Assembly: GCA_009778535.1 (NCBI GenBank)
Contig: WRJP01000079.1
Coordinates: 1-8,446 of the forward strand
Source of the DNA: Propionibacteriaceae bacterium
GTDB lineage: Bacteria; Actinomycetota; Actinomycetes; Propionibacteriales; Propionibacteriaceae
Length of the DNA stretch: 8,446 bases
Reading direction: 5' to 3'
Shown here: positions 1-6,993 of the stretch, in pieces
Numbering within the stretch: position 1 is the stretch's first letter
Layout of the letters: each line of letters begins with the position of its first letter
Notes under the pieces: generated by a model
Seen by the model: the letters and a program-made list of their open reading frames with translations, nothing else
What the model was told of the DNA's origin: nothing
The model's database searches: none
Program-made: the position numbers and the translations under genes

Positions 1-178
1 AACACTCACTATCAACGGCGACCCAAAGATTTACCAAATGAAGCCAAGTAGCAACAAGAAGACTTGGACTTACACCGGCAAAAATCTCAAAGCTGGAGAC
101 CGCACTGTCACTATCAAGACTTACTCAGCCTCAAGTGAACCTGCCAGCAAGAAACTAAAAATAAAGGTAAAGCGCTGA
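1..178 (+). CDS. 3' end of a secreted or surface protein, Ig-like/β-sandwich C-terminus (partial)
   Basis: The frame starting at position 2 is open from the window edge to TGA 176-178 and gives about 58 residues; the start lies outside the window. The visible part reads TLTINGDPKIYQ near its beginning, then alternates short Thr/Val/Tyr-rich strands with Gly/Asn turns (TWTYTGKNLKAGDRTVTIKT). This pattern is usual for bacterial Ig-like or fibronectin-like β-sandwich modules. It ends in a Lys-rich tail (KKLKIKVKR). No sortase motif or membrane anchor is visible in this part. A strong hairpin terminator follows about 26 nt after the stop, which supports a real gene end. The function of the full protein cannot be told, and the β-sandwich assignment is inferred from residue pattern only. 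Confidence 0.6.
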   Translation, partial: TLTINGDPKIYQMKPSSNKKTWTYTGKNLKAGDRTVTIKTYSASSEPASKKLKIKVKR

Positions 179-204
179 ACCGTTTCAAATGCTGAATCTA
201 CACC

Positions 205-248
205 TAAACGCGTTGTGGGCTCCCAACCAGGAGCCCACAACGCGTTTA
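205..248 (+). terminator. Perfect 19-bp hairpin terminator
   Basis: Positions 205-223 pair without mismatch to 230-248 around a 6-nt loop (caacca, 224-229). The stem is GC-rich in its centre and ends in A/T pairs (taaacg.../...cgttta). The downstream T-run is short, but the A-rich and T-rich stem ends would support termination in both directions. It lies just after the upstream partial gene and before the lipoprotein gene, so it most likely insulates the two units. Confidence 0.8.
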
Positions 249-348
249 CCTCTGACGTCGATGGCAACTCATCCCTAGTTAAGTCTCCAGCTCTATTCGA
301 CAAAGTATGAGTTGTAAGTAAAACTAGATGGCAACTACAGGAGAAGCG

Positions 349-882
349 ATGAAACGAGCACTTCGAGCACTGACGGCCACTATCACGGCCGTGCTATTGC
401 TGAGCGGATGCCTGGGAAACAACCCAAGCGTTGCGGCGACAGTTGGAACTAGCCCTTATATCTCAGAAACGCAATTGACCACGATGGCAAATGCGCTTGC
501 TGAGTTCACTGGAGAGAGAAATTTTTCTCGCTCACAGACCCTCTATTTACTGCTCATTGGGAAAATAGCAAGTGATGCCAGCGGCAACCCGACAATCGGC
601 ACCTACGTGAATACAGCCGCAATAGCACAGCTAAAGGCGGCTCCAGACTTAGCTGCATTAGTTTCAAACCCAAAGGCCGAACTGTTCCTTGATGATTTGC
701 TCGCATCCCAGTTGTTAATGGAAGCAGCCAATTCTGATGCGGCAGTAGTTCCAGCCATGCAGGCGGCTTCTATGGAACAGGAAGTCATCGTGCATCCGCG
801 CTACGGAAGCTGGAATCCGCAACAGCTAGCGTTCGACGGCAACGGCTCGCTGTCTCGCCCCGCCTCCGAAGTTCTCCGCTAA
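349..882 (+). CDS. Lipoprotein, SurA N-terminal-like (chaperone/foldase-type)
   Basis: The product is a 177-residue secreted lipoprotein. The N-terminus is a lipoprotein signal peptide: two basic residues (K2, R3), a hydrophobic core, and the lipobox LSGC with the lipidated Cys at residue 21. I chose ATG 349 because AGGAG at 339-343 sits 5 nt upstream; the in-frame ATG at 328 has no such site and would put seven extra residues before the signal peptide. The mature part has a short β-like start (AATVGTSPYISETQL) followed by helices. Near the C-terminus it has HPRYGSWNPQQLAF, like the 'NPRYGxW' tail of actinobacterial SurA_N-type lipoproteins encoded beside mazG. No PPIase domain is present. 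The gene lies 37 nt before mazG on the same strand. That it is a surface lipoprotein is fairly sure; a foldase-like role is inferred from resemblance and position. Confidence 0.8.
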   Translation: MKRALRALTATITAVLLLSGCLGNNPSVAATVGTSPYISETQLTTMANALAEFTGERNFSRSQTLYLLLIGKIASDASGNPTIGTYVNTAAIAQLKAAPDLAALVSNPKAELFLDDLLASQLLMEAANSDAAVVPAMQAASMEQEVIVHPRYGSWNPQQLAFDGNGSLSRPASEVLR

Positions 883-883
883 C

Positions 884-900
884 GCATCATTTGTTGATGC
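884..900 (+). other. Small hairpin between the lipoprotein gene and mazG
   Basis: GCATCA (884-889) and TGATGC (895-900) form a perfect 6-bp stem with a 5-nt loop just after the lipoprotein stop codon. No T-run follows, so it is unlikely to be a full terminator. It may protect the upstream message end or lower readthrough into mazG. Confidence 0.35.
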
Positions 901-919
901 AACCCAAATAGTCATAACG

Positions 920-1624
920 ATGCCACCAACACCAAGTCCGCCAACTGGCCAAGCCTCGCAGCAAGCACTAGACCCAGCCGCAACGATTGCCACACTTAAA
1001 ACAGCGGCAGATTATCCGCAGTTAATTAGGTTCCTGAATGTCTTTCACCACTTGCGCTCACAGTGCCCTTGGGATGCCGAACAGACTCACCTGTCCTTAG
1101 TCAGCTATTTAGTCGAGGAGACGTGTGAAGCCATCGAGGCCATAGAGGCTGGATCAGATTCTGAGTTGGAAGAAGAATTGGGAGACCTGCTGCTACAAGT
1201 CATTTTTCACGCTGAAATCGCCTCCGAAACCAAGCGTTTTGACATTGAGTCCATAGCTAAACGCATCGCAGACAAGTTGATCGCCCGCCACCCCTACGTT
1301 TTTTCCGACGCAGAACTCCCCGAAAATCTGCTTGGCACCTGGGAAAAGCAAAAGACGATCGAGAAACAGCGAACCCGGCTAACCGACGGCATACCCGAAC
1401 GTATGTCCGCACTCTCGCGTGCCACGAAAGTATTTTCGCGCGCCGACAGCCACGGCTTCGCAGCATCTGAAATCGGAATCACCCCCCTCAAAGTAGAACC
1501 GGCCGAAATTGGCACCCAAATGCTGCGCCTAGCAGCAAGCGCAGTGGCAGCAGGTCTCGACCCCGAACAAGAACTGCGAACAGCTTTACGTACCCTTGAG
1601 GCCAAGCTACCCCCGATAGGTTGA
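920..1624 (+). CDS. mazG: MazG-family nucleoside triphosphate pyrophosphohydrolase
   Basis: This cytosolic enzyme hydrolyses (d)NTPs to NMP and pyrophosphate, and in the family acts in house-cleaning of non-canonical nucleotides and in stress physiology. The 234-residue product has a single MazG fold. The entry motif CPWDAEQTHLSL covers about residues 49-60, the metal-binding EExxE is E66-E67-x-x-E70, and the second acidic pair is E86 and D89 in the helix EEELGDLLLQV. It continues with FHAEIA, then HPYVF (124-128) and the WEKQK segment that marks the family. It lacks the N-terminal methylase domain of YabN-type proteins and is shorter than duplicated E. coli-type MazG (about 263 residues). 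The first 30 residues are Pro/Ala/Thr-rich and poorly conserved. No clear ribosome binding site precedes ATG 920, so the exact start is less sure than the family. Confidence 0.93.
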   Translation: MPPTPSPPTGQASQQALDPAATIATLKTAADYPQLIRFLNVFHHLRSQCPWDAEQTHLSLVSYLVEETCEAIEAIEAGSDSELEEELGDLLLQVIFHAEIASETKRFDIESIAKRIADKLIARHPYVFSDAELPENLLGTWEKQKTIEKQRTRLTDGIPERMSALSRATKVFSRADSHGFAASEIGITPLKVEPAEIGTQMLRLAASAVAAGLDPEQELRTALRTLEAKLPPIG

Positions 1625-1640
1625 CCACAGGGGGTCAACC
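1619..1640 (+). terminator. Hairpin at the mazG stop codon, probable terminator
   Basis: GGTTGACC (1619-1626) pairs perfectly with GGTCAACC (1633-1640) around a 6-nt loop (acaggg). The left arm contains the mazG stop codon. Only a modest pyrimidine-rich stretch (ctgacatttcccc) follows, so termination may be partial. Confidence 0.5.
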
Positions 1641-1751
1641 CTGACATTTCCCCATTTATCGCTAGAGAACATTGGTTCAGGTTGTCTGCGCTGTCACAAT
1701 AGATACTAAGAAATAACGGTACTGGTTGCGTCAATAAGGTTAGGAGTCGCC

Positions 1752-2711
1752 ATGAGCGAGTTAGACCCAAAAAATGATGCGAAATCTGAGGATTTCGTTG
1801 CGGATTTCATGACCTCGGTCAACAATGCAGTTGACGCTGCAAACCAGTCGCCGCAAAACGTCACGGTAGCTGCAACTACAGACTCGACTCCAGAAATCCC
1901 ACACATTACAGAGCCTGACATCCCCATTCCAGATTTAGAACCCATAGCTGCTCGGTCAGCACCCCAGATGGTTGAGCTATCTTTCACACAAACTGAGCCA
2001 GTAATCCAAAGCGACGCGACGCTCTCCGAAGCTTCCCCCAGCATCGCCGCTCCTGCCATCGCTGGAAGCTATGCGCTTCCACCCGAGCAGGTAAATATCT
2101 TCGGACCATCTTCGTTGGATTTACCCCCACTTGAAGGAATCAATCCCGGGTTGTATCAGACCCCAGCACCCCAACCCCAACCAGCGCCTCTTCCACCAGC
2201 TGCAACACAACCGTCAGTCGCTTCTTACGTTCCTCCTGACCCAGCCCAGTATGAGAACTATGCTCCCAACCCTACCTTCACCCAACAGTCATGGCAGCAG
2301 AGCACAGTGAACGACCCAATCAAGCCCAGAACCTATCCAGGTGCAGGGCTGCAACCATTCGCTACGCCCAGCTCACAAAGCTCTTTACAAACGGCCTCGG
2401 CCGCACATTGGGGAGCACTAATAGGCGACATTCTCATGCCCGTGATTGCTTCAATAGCGGTACCAGCGATTATTCGATCTTCAAATCCAAACGACCCGTT
2501 TGTGCGCCAACATGCCACCGAAGCGTTGAATTACGGGATAACCATATTTCTCGGCTTTATCGCTTCGGCATTGTTGACCATATTGGTCTTTGGCGTAGCC
2601 GGTTTTATTGCAATCCCGATTCTAACCCTGATCTTCCGAATCTCGGGCGCGATGGCCGCCTCACGTGGAGAGCAATACCGCTACCCGATCAATATCCGTT
2701 TCATCAAGTAA
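1752..2711 (+). CDS. DUF4870-type membrane protein with long Pro/Ala-rich N-terminal extension
   Basis: The product has 319 residues in two unequal parts. Residues 1 to about 215 are low in complexity and probably disordered: first acidic (SELDPKNDAKSEDF), later rich in Pro, Gln and Ala with QPQPAPLPP-like stretches. Residues about 218-319 form a DUF4870-type membrane domain: W220 opening the first segment, a hydrophobic helix (about 222-241), the loop NPNDPFVRQHATEALN with H254 and N260, then two hydrophobic helices (about 262-300) and the GEQYRYP tail. That loop and tail are characteristic of the family, whose molecular role is not known. ATG 1752 has AGGAG at 1742-1746, 5 nt upstream. The gene is flanked by a terminator-like hairpin and, 42 nt downstream, purF. 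The long head would face the cytoplasm if the Arg/Asp-rich loops follow the positive-inside rule (inference). Confidence 0.88.
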   Translation: MSELDPKNDAKSEDFVADFMTSVNNAVDAANQSPQNVTVAATTDSTPEIPHITEPDIPIPDLEPIAARSAPQMVELSFTQTEPVIQSDATLSEASPSIAAPAIAGSYALPPEQVNIFGPSSLDLPPLEGINPGLYQTPAPQPQPAPLPPAATQPSVASYVPPDPAQYENYAPNPTFTQQSWQQSTVNDPIKPRTYPGAGLQPFATPSSQSSLQTASAAHWGALIGDILMPVIASIAVPAIIRSSNPNDPFVRQHATEALNYGITIFLGFIASALLTILVFGVAGFIAIPILTLIFRISGAMAASRGEQYRYPINIRFIK

Positions 2712-2753
2712 CGCTAAATGCTTCTATCGTCGGTCACCAGATAAGATTATTCC

Positions 2754-4244
2754 GTGAAGTTTGGGGATACAGCAGCGATTAATTCCGGTGATACTTTAGA
2801 TGTGTTTGACGATCCAGGTCCGCGCGACAAATGCGGGGTGTTCGGAGTCCGCGCTCCTGGAGAAGAAATCTCCAAACTGACATATTTCGGACTGTTCGCA
2901 TTGCAGCATCGCGGGCAAGAATCTGCTGGCATCGCCGTCAGCAATGGTGAACGTATCACCGTTGTTAAAGACATGGGTTTGGTCTCGCAGGTGTTCAATG
3001 AGGCCGCTCTCGCATCACTGTGTGGAGACATTGCTGTTGGCCACTGCCGCTACTCAACCAATGGCGCAAGCGGATGGAATGATGCCCAGCCCACATTTCA
3101 AGGGCTGCGGAACGGCCACGCACTTGCGCTTGCCCACAATGGAAACTTGACCAACACCGATGAGTTGGAGACCTGGTTAGGTGCTTTGAACCAAACCAGC
3201 CAGGTTCCTCGCAAAGTCCGGATGGATTCAACTTCGGACACGGCACTGGTTGCTGCCCTGCTTTCGGAAACTTCAGAAAATGGGCTGGAAGCTGCTGCCC
3301 GCCAAGTCCTACCCAAGTTAGTGGGAGCTTTTTGCCTGGTTTTTTGCGATGAAACGACACTATTTGCCGCCCGCGATCCGCAAGGCTTACATCCACTGGT
3401 GTTGGGACGGCTGTCGAGCGGCTGGGTCATCGCTAGTGAGAGTTCGGCACTGGACATTATCGGGGCGACATTCATTCGTGAGGTCGAGCCTGGAGAGTTA
3501 ATCATCGTTGACGACGACGGGTTACGCAGCGAGCGTTTCGCACCCGCAGACCCGCATGGTTGCGTTTTCGAGCATGTGTACTTGGCGCGGCCGGATTCCT
3601 TGGTTTCGGGACGTCGCATTCACCTGGTGCGGCAAGAAATTGGGCGCACCTTGGCTATGGAGACTGCCGTTGATGCTGATTTGGTGATTCCTACTCCCGA
3701 ATCAGGTACGCCGTCTGCGATTGGATATGCCGAGGCTTCGGGCATTCCGTATGGTCAGGGTCTTGTCAAGAACAGCTACGTTGGAAGAACCTTCATTCAA
3801 CCCAGCCAAACACTGCGACAGTTGGGCATCCGGCTGAAGTTGAATCCGATTCGAGATGTTATTGAAGGCAAACGGCTGATCGTCGTTGATGATTCAATCG
3901 TGCGCGGCAATACCCAAAACGCATTGGTAAAGATGCTGCGTGAGGCTGGCGCAGCCGAGGTTCATGTGCGAATCGCCTCTCCGCCAGTGCTGTGGCCATG
4001 TTTCTTTGGCATCGACTTCGCCACCCGTGCCGAATTGATTGCCCCCGGGCTGAGCGTGGACGAGATTTGCCGCTCTATTGGGGCGGATACCTTGGCATAC
4101 ATCAGCCTTGAAGGATTGGTGGCTTCGGTGGGAATTCCACAGCGCAAGCTGTGTTGTGCCTGTTTCGATGGCAACTATCCAGTGCGAATTCCTGCCAAAC
4201 GCGCTATTCAACTTAGTCAAGAAGGAGCAAATGGCTGTGGCTGA
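2754..4244 (+). CDS. purF: Amidophosphoribosyltransferase (glutamine PRPP amidotransferase)
   Basis: PurF catalyses the first committed step of de novo purine synthesis, PRPP + glutamine to 5-phosphoribosylamine, in the cytosol. The product has 496 residues. The N-terminal Ntn glutaminase domain starts at Cys27 in DKCGVFGV, so residues 1-26 would be a propeptide removed to expose the nucleophile. QHRGQESAGI (51-60) and GHCRYSTNG (96-104) are glutaminase signatures. The phosphoribosyltransferase domain carries the PRPP loop VVDDSIVRGNT (377-387). Cys270, Cys416, Cys467 and Cys470 match the ligands of the oxygen-sensitive [4Fe-4S] cluster of Bacillus-type PurF. The start is GTG with no clear ribosome binding site; GTG at 2802, just before the catalytic Cys, is an alternative. 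The 3' end overlaps purM by 14 nt, giving a purFM operon. No purine riboswitch is visible in the 42-nt gap upstream. Confidence 0.97.
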   Translation: MKFGDTAAINSGDTLDVFDDPGPRDKCGVFGVRAPGEEISKLTYFGLFALQHRGQESAGIAVSNGERITVVKDMGLVSQVFNEAALASLCGDIAVGHCRYSTNGASGWNDAQPTFQGLRNGHALALAHNGNLTNTDELETWLGALNQTSQVPRKVRMDSTSDTALVAALLSETSENGLEAAARQVLPKLVGAFCLVFCDETTLFAARDPQGLHPLVLGRLSSGWVIASESSALDIIGATFIREVEPGELIIVDDDGLRSERFAPADPHGCVFEHVYLARPDSLVSGRRIHLVRQEIGRTLAMETAVDADLVIPTPESGTPSAIGYAEASGIPYGQGLVKNSYVGRTFIQPSQTLRQLGIRLKLNPIRDVIEGKRLIVVDDSIVRGNTQNALVKMLREAGAAEVHVRIASPPVLWPCFFGIDFATRAELIAPGLSVDEICRSIGADTLAYISLEGLVASVGIPQRKLCCACFDGNYPVRIPAKRAIQLSQEGANGCG

Positions 4245-5256
4245 GTCAAATACCTACGCGAGCGCCGGAGTCGACATTGCGGCAGGAGATCGCGCCGTTG
4301 AGTTGATGAAAGCGTCTGTGTCGGCGGCAACCCGTAAGGAAGTCATTGGTTCAATCGGCGGTTTTGCAGGGCTTTTTGATGCGGCGATGTTGCAGAAATA
4401 TCGCCATCCGATCTTGGCGACATCCACTGACGGAGTGGGCACCAAGGTAGCAATCGCTTCCGCGATGCAACGTTATGACAGTGTGGGTTATGATCTGGTC
4501 GGCATGCTGATCGATGATTTGGTGGTCGTCGGAGCCGAACCGCTGTTTCTCACCGACTACATCGCGTGCGGCAAGGTATTCCCCGAACGCATCGCAGCTA
4601 TCGTGGGCGGGGTCGCAAACGCCTGCCGCGAAAACAATGTCGCCCTCATCGGAGGCGAAACTGCTGAGCACCCTGGACTGTTAGAACCAGATGAATTCGA
4701 TCTTGCTGGTGCCACGACCGGCGTTGTGGAAGCAGATGAACTCCTGGGTTCAGATCGGGTGGAAGCCGGAGACATTTTGCTGGCATGTAAATCTTCTGGG
4801 CTGCATTCCAACGGTTTTTCACTGGTACGCCATGTCTTGTTGAACAACGGCGGTTATCGGCTCGACCAACACATTGACGAGTTTGGAAAGACGCTGGGAG
4901 AGGAGTTGCTCACCCCGACAAAGGTTTATGCGCTCGACTGTCTCAAGGTATTGGCTGCAACACAGGTTCATGCCATGAGCCACATCACCGGCGGCGGGTT
5001 AGAAAATAACCTGCTACGGGTGATTCCGGCGCATTTGGGCATTCAGATTGATTGGGAGTCTTGGGAACCCGCTCCGATCTTTGATTTTGTGCAACGCGCT
5101 GGGAACGTCTCCCTTGACGATATGCGCACCACTTTGAACATGGGCGTGGGAATGGTCTTAGTACTCCCAGCATCCAGCGTTGACGTCGCCGGGCGGGTTC
5201 TCGCCGAAAGACAGGTTGACACCTGGCCACTAGGCATCGTTACCCAAGCTGACTGA
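4231..5256 (+). CDS. purM: Phosphoribosylformylglycinamidine cyclo-ligase (AIR synthetase)
   Basis: PurM uses ATP to close the imidazole ring, converting FGAM to AIR in purine synthesis. The 341-residue product has the usual family length. Motifs in order are GVDI and GDRAVELM (about 13-26), STDGVGTK (65-72, nucleotide and Mg site), MLIDDLVVVGAEPLF (about 92-106), LIGGETAEHPG (139-149), SSGLHSNGFSL, and HITGGGLENN (251-260), ending in a MGVGMVLVLP segment. I place the start at ATG 4231, inside the purF 3' end, with AAGGAG at 4222-4227 only 3 nt upstream. GTG 4237 would have a more usual 9-nt spacing and is a real alternative. A longer in-frame reading from 4078 would add 51 residues encoded wholly inside purF and is unlikely. 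The overlap suggests translational coupling to purF. Confidence 0.96.
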   Translation: MAVAESNTYASAGVDIAAGDRAVELMKASVSAATRKEVIGSIGGFAGLFDAAMLQKYRHPILATSTDGVGTKVAIASAMQRYDSVGYDLVGMLIDDLVVVGAEPLFLTDYIACGKVFPERIAAIVGGVANACRENNVALIGGETAEHPGLLEPDEFDLAGATTGVVEADELLGSDRVEAGDILLACKSSGLHSNGFSLVRHVLLNNGGYRLDQHIDEFGKTLGEELLTPTKVYALDCLKVLAATQVHAMSHITGGGLENNLLRVIPAHLGIQIDWESWEPAPIFDFVQRAGNVSLDDMRTTLNMGVGMVLVLPASSVDVAGRVLAERQVDTWPLGIVTQAD

Positions 5257-5308
5257 GTAGTCTCATAGTCGAAGCCGATGACCTCTCTCCCGCGGGTTGC
5301 CTTCTTTC

Positions 5309-5388
5309 TCGTCATTCTGAGCCTGTGCTCCGTCGCAGCGTCGCAGCATTCGGGTTATGGATACTGCAACTAGCGTGCAGTATGACGA
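5309..5388. repeat. Palindromic intergenic repeat unit A
   Basis: This 80-bp unit has imperfect terminal inverted repeats: TCGTCATTCTG at 5309-5319 and CAGTATGACGA at 5378-5388 match as reverse complements at 10 of 11 positions. An inner hairpin has an 8-bp perfect stem, ATACTGCA (5361-5368) with TGCAGTAT (5376-5383). The form resembles REP or MITE-like units of bacterial intergenic DNA. It lies between two convergent genes (purM and the ABC ATPase), where such units often act at transcript ends. A related unit lies 22 bp further on. Confidence 0.55.
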
Positions 5389-5391
5389 ATT

Positions 5392-5410
5392 GGGGATAGT
5401 CCTCTTTTTT
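5392..5410 (+). terminator. Short stem plus T6 run, possible purM terminator
   Basis: GGGGA (5392-5396) pairs with TCCTC (5400-5404, one G·U pair) around a 3-nt loop and is followed directly by six T residues (5405-5410). The stem is short, but the order stem then U-run is that of an intrinsic terminator on the + strand, 136 nt past the purM stop. It sits between the two repeat units described below. Confidence 0.4.
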
Positions 5411-5480
5411 GTCATTCTGCGGCGTCTGCTGCGCGCTGCAACTGCGTGCAGTGTCGCAGTATCGAGAATCCATACCACGA
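5410..5480. repeat. Palindromic intergenic repeat unit B, related to unit A
   Basis: Unit B shares TGTCATTCTG-type sequence at 5410-5419 with the left end of unit A. It also shares a CTGCAACTGCGTGCAG hairpin core (5436-5451) that differs from unit A only by one missing base. Its right part, GCAGTATC then CCATACC and CGAA, matches the reverse complement of unit A after a 6-nt insertion, so the two units are related partly in inverted orientation. The right boundary is approximate. Confidence 0.5.
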
Positions 5481-5482
5481 AC

Positions 5483-5500
5483 AGTGATTCTTGCATCACT
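5483..5500. other. Small hairpin downstream of the convergent ABC ATPase gene
   Basis: AGTGAT (5483-5488) and ATCACT (5495-5500) form a perfect 6-bp stem with a 6-nt loop. On the minus strand it lies 48 nt beyond the ATPase stop codon. No U-run follows in that direction, so a terminator role is only possible. Confidence 0.25.
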
Positions 5501-5547
5501 ACTGATTGCCCATGATCCCTTCTGAGATTGGCAGAAACCCTTGCCCG

Positions 5548-6642
5548 TCAGTTGAGGCGCAGCTCCGTCTCGGCAGAGAAAATATGAACTGCATCTGGTT
5601 GGGTCGCATTCAGTTTGATCACAGACCCACGCTTGGCAGAAGTACGAGCGCTGATTCTAGAAACTATCTGTGCAGCAGCGAGCTTCTCATCGGGGTCAAG
5701 TCCAGCTAGTGTGCCATAGAGGTAGCCGTCTGCGCCCAGCTCTTCAACGACAGCCACGTCGACGCTGACGCCCGCTTCGGCAATCTGGAAGTTTTCAGGA
5801 CGGATGCCCAAGATCAGCTTCTCCTCGCCCCTAGCCTTCTCCAGGACTTCTCGTGAAACCGGCATCACGTAATCTCCGATTAGCACGCCGTTGTCGACAA
5901 TAATACCGGTGAGTAAATTCATCGCTGGTGAGCCAATAAAGCCCGCAACAAAAAGATTATTCGGATGGTCATACAACGACAGCGGCGCGTCAACCTGCTG
6001 CAGAATGCCATCTTTCATCACTGCGACCCGATCTCCCATCGTCATGGCTTCAACCTGATCATGGGTCACATAGACGGTGGTGATACCCAACCGGTTCTGT
6101 AATGCGGCTATCTGAGTACGGGTGGAAACCCGCAGTTTGGCGTCAAGGTTCGATAGCGGCTCGTCCATCAAGAACACCTGGGGCTGACGCACGATAGCGC
6201 GACCCATAGCAACCCGCTGCCGCTGACCGCCGGAGAGCGCCTTCGGTTTACGCGAGAGAAATTCTTCCAACCCGAGCAATTTCGCAGCTTCTAAGACCCG
6301 CTCATCACGTTCTGCTTTGGGAACTTTTGCCATTTTCAGCGCGAAACCCATGTTATCGGCGACAGTCATATGCGGATAAAGCGCGTAGTTTTGAAAGACC
6401 ATCGCAATGTCACGATCTTTCGGCGGTACATCTGTCACATCGCGGTCGCCGATATGAATACTGCCTTCATTGATTTCCTCTAGTCCGGCGAGCATCCGCA
6501 GTGAAGTAGATTTCCCACAACCCGAGGGGCCGACGAGAACCATAAATTCGCCGTCTGCAATCTCAAGATTGAATTTGTCTACTGCTGGGTGGTCAGAGCC
6601 AGGATAAATCCTGGTTGCGTCTTGATAGGTAACGGTGGCCAT
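5548..6642 (-). CDS. Sugar ABC importer ATPase, MsiK/UgpC/MalK family
   Basis: This cytosolic ATPase drives carbohydrate import through partner permeases. The 364-residue product has a complete nucleotide-binding domain: Walker A GPSGCGKST (38-46), Q-loop Q84 in MVFQN, signature LSGGQ (136-140), Walker B VFLMDEP (156-162), D-loop SNLD (164-167) and switch His194 in VTHDQ. From about residue 235 a C-terminal TOBE/OB region follows, with GSPAMNLL and LGIRPENF, as in MalK, UgpC and MsiK. GGAAAGGA lies 9 nt upstream of its ATG (plus-strand 6652-6659). No permease or binding protein is adjacent. Such an orphan ATPase is typical of actinobacterial MsiK, which serves several sugar importers, so this is likely a shared ATPase. 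The substrates cannot be told. It converges with purM and diverges from the selenoprotein gene. Confidence 0.95.
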   Translation of the reverse strand: MATVTYQDATRIYPGSDHPAVDKFNLEIADGEFMVLVGPSGCGKSTSLRMLAGLEEINEGSIHIGDRDVTDVPPKDRDIAMVFQNYALYPHMTVADNMGFALKMAKVPKAERDERVLEAAKLLGLEEFLSRKPKALSGGQRQRVAMGRAIVRQPQVFLMDEPLSNLDAKLRVSTRTQIAALQNRLGITTVYVTHDQVEAMTMGDRVAVMKDGILQQVDAPLSLYDHPNNLFVAGFIGSPAMNLLTGIIVDNGVLIGDYVMPVSREVLEKARGEEKLILGIRPENFQIAEAGVSVDVAVVEELGADGYLYGTLAGLDPDEKLAAAQIVSRISARTSAKRGSVIKLNATQPDAVHIFSAETELRLN

Positions 6643-6784
6643 GCCAAATCATCCTTTCCATGGGCAGGTACGTGCCCAACGATCCGTAGTGGAAGAAGCG
6701 CACCCAACTGGGCGCACCTTGATTCTACGCGATGAAACCAACAACCGATACCCCAAAACCAGATTGAGACGATATTTCTTTTCA

Positions 6785-6824
6785 GCTCCAAGCCGATCCT
6801 CTCCCCCACGGCTTTTTACGGAGC
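6785..6824. other. Two-part hairpin with T5 tract in the divergent region
   Basis: Inner stem AAGCCG (6790-6795) pairs with CGGCTT (6809-6814). Outer stem GCTCC (6785-6789) pairs with GGAGC (6820-6824), with tttac (6815-6819) as a bulge on the right arm. On the + strand the inner stem runs into a T5 tract (6813-6817), which looks terminator-like. It could block transcription toward the selenoprotein gene or form part of the ATPase leader on the other strand. Confidence 0.35.
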
Positions 6825-6900
6825 CTTTCGTATCCTTCTCGATCGACGAACCTGAGTCACAGATATGGCGTGAGATTCGACAAAAAGCACATGTCAAAAC

Positions 6901-6930
6901 CCAGACGCCAAACCGATACCGGCGTCTTGG
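6901..6930. promoter_or_regulatory. Inverted repeat overlapping the likely -35 of the selenoprotein gene, possible operator
   Basis: AGACGCC (6903-6909) pairs perfectly with GGCGTCT (6921-6927) around an 11-nt centre. CC (6901-6902) and GG (6929-6930) extend the stem past a single bulged T. The right arm covers the place where the -35 of the nearby TATACT promoter would lie, so a repressor site is a reasonable guess. An RNA hairpin from an earlier start is the alternative. Confidence 0.35.
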
Positions 6931-6945
6931 AACTCACGAGAAGGA

Positions 6946-6951
6946 TATACT
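6946..6951 (+). promoter_or_regulatory. Possible -10 box (TATACT) for the selenoprotein gene
   Basis: TATACT lies 42 nt upstream of the ATG. The expected -35 region (about 6923-6929, GTCTTG-like) matches the TTGACA consensus poorly, which would fit a regulated promoter. Transcription would start near 6958, at the left edge of a small leader hairpin (6957-6962 with 6968-6973). Confidence 0.35.
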
Positions 6952-6993
6952 TGGATGCGCAGTATCACTGTGCGACTTACAACGAGGTGACAT

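Larger units (their letters stand above)
6643..6993. other. 351-bp divergent regulatory region, rich in hairpins
   Basis: No convincing gene is seen in this stretch between the divergent ATPase and selenoprotein genes. It holds TGGGCA/TGCCCA (6661-6666 with 6673-6678) in the ATPase leader, a GCGC-CC/GG-GCGC hairpin with a one-base bulge (6698-6715), a two-part stem (6785-6824), a further hairpin (6901-6930) and a leader hairpin (6957-6973). A minus-strand TAGAAT at 6727-6722 is a possible -10 for the ATPase gene, but no good -35 was found. The open frames across this stretch on either strand have no family resemblance. Confidence 0.5.

Noticed and set aside
2712..2753. Purine riboswitch or PurR-type control before purF
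   Set aside because: The gap is only 42 nt and has no fold or conserved element that I can recognise.
2291..2782. 163-codon + strand frame across the DUF4870 gene and the purF start
   Set aside because: It runs out of frame over a gene with clear family features and has no recognisable domain.
4078..4230. Longer purM start giving 392 residues
   Set aside because: The added 51 residues are encoded inside purF in another frame, do not resemble PurM, and a ribosome binding site sits just before 4231.
6893..6898. Perfect minus-strand TTGACA as a -35 for the ATPase gene
   Set aside because: No -10-like sequence lies at the right spacing on that strand, and it is about 250 nt from the start codon.
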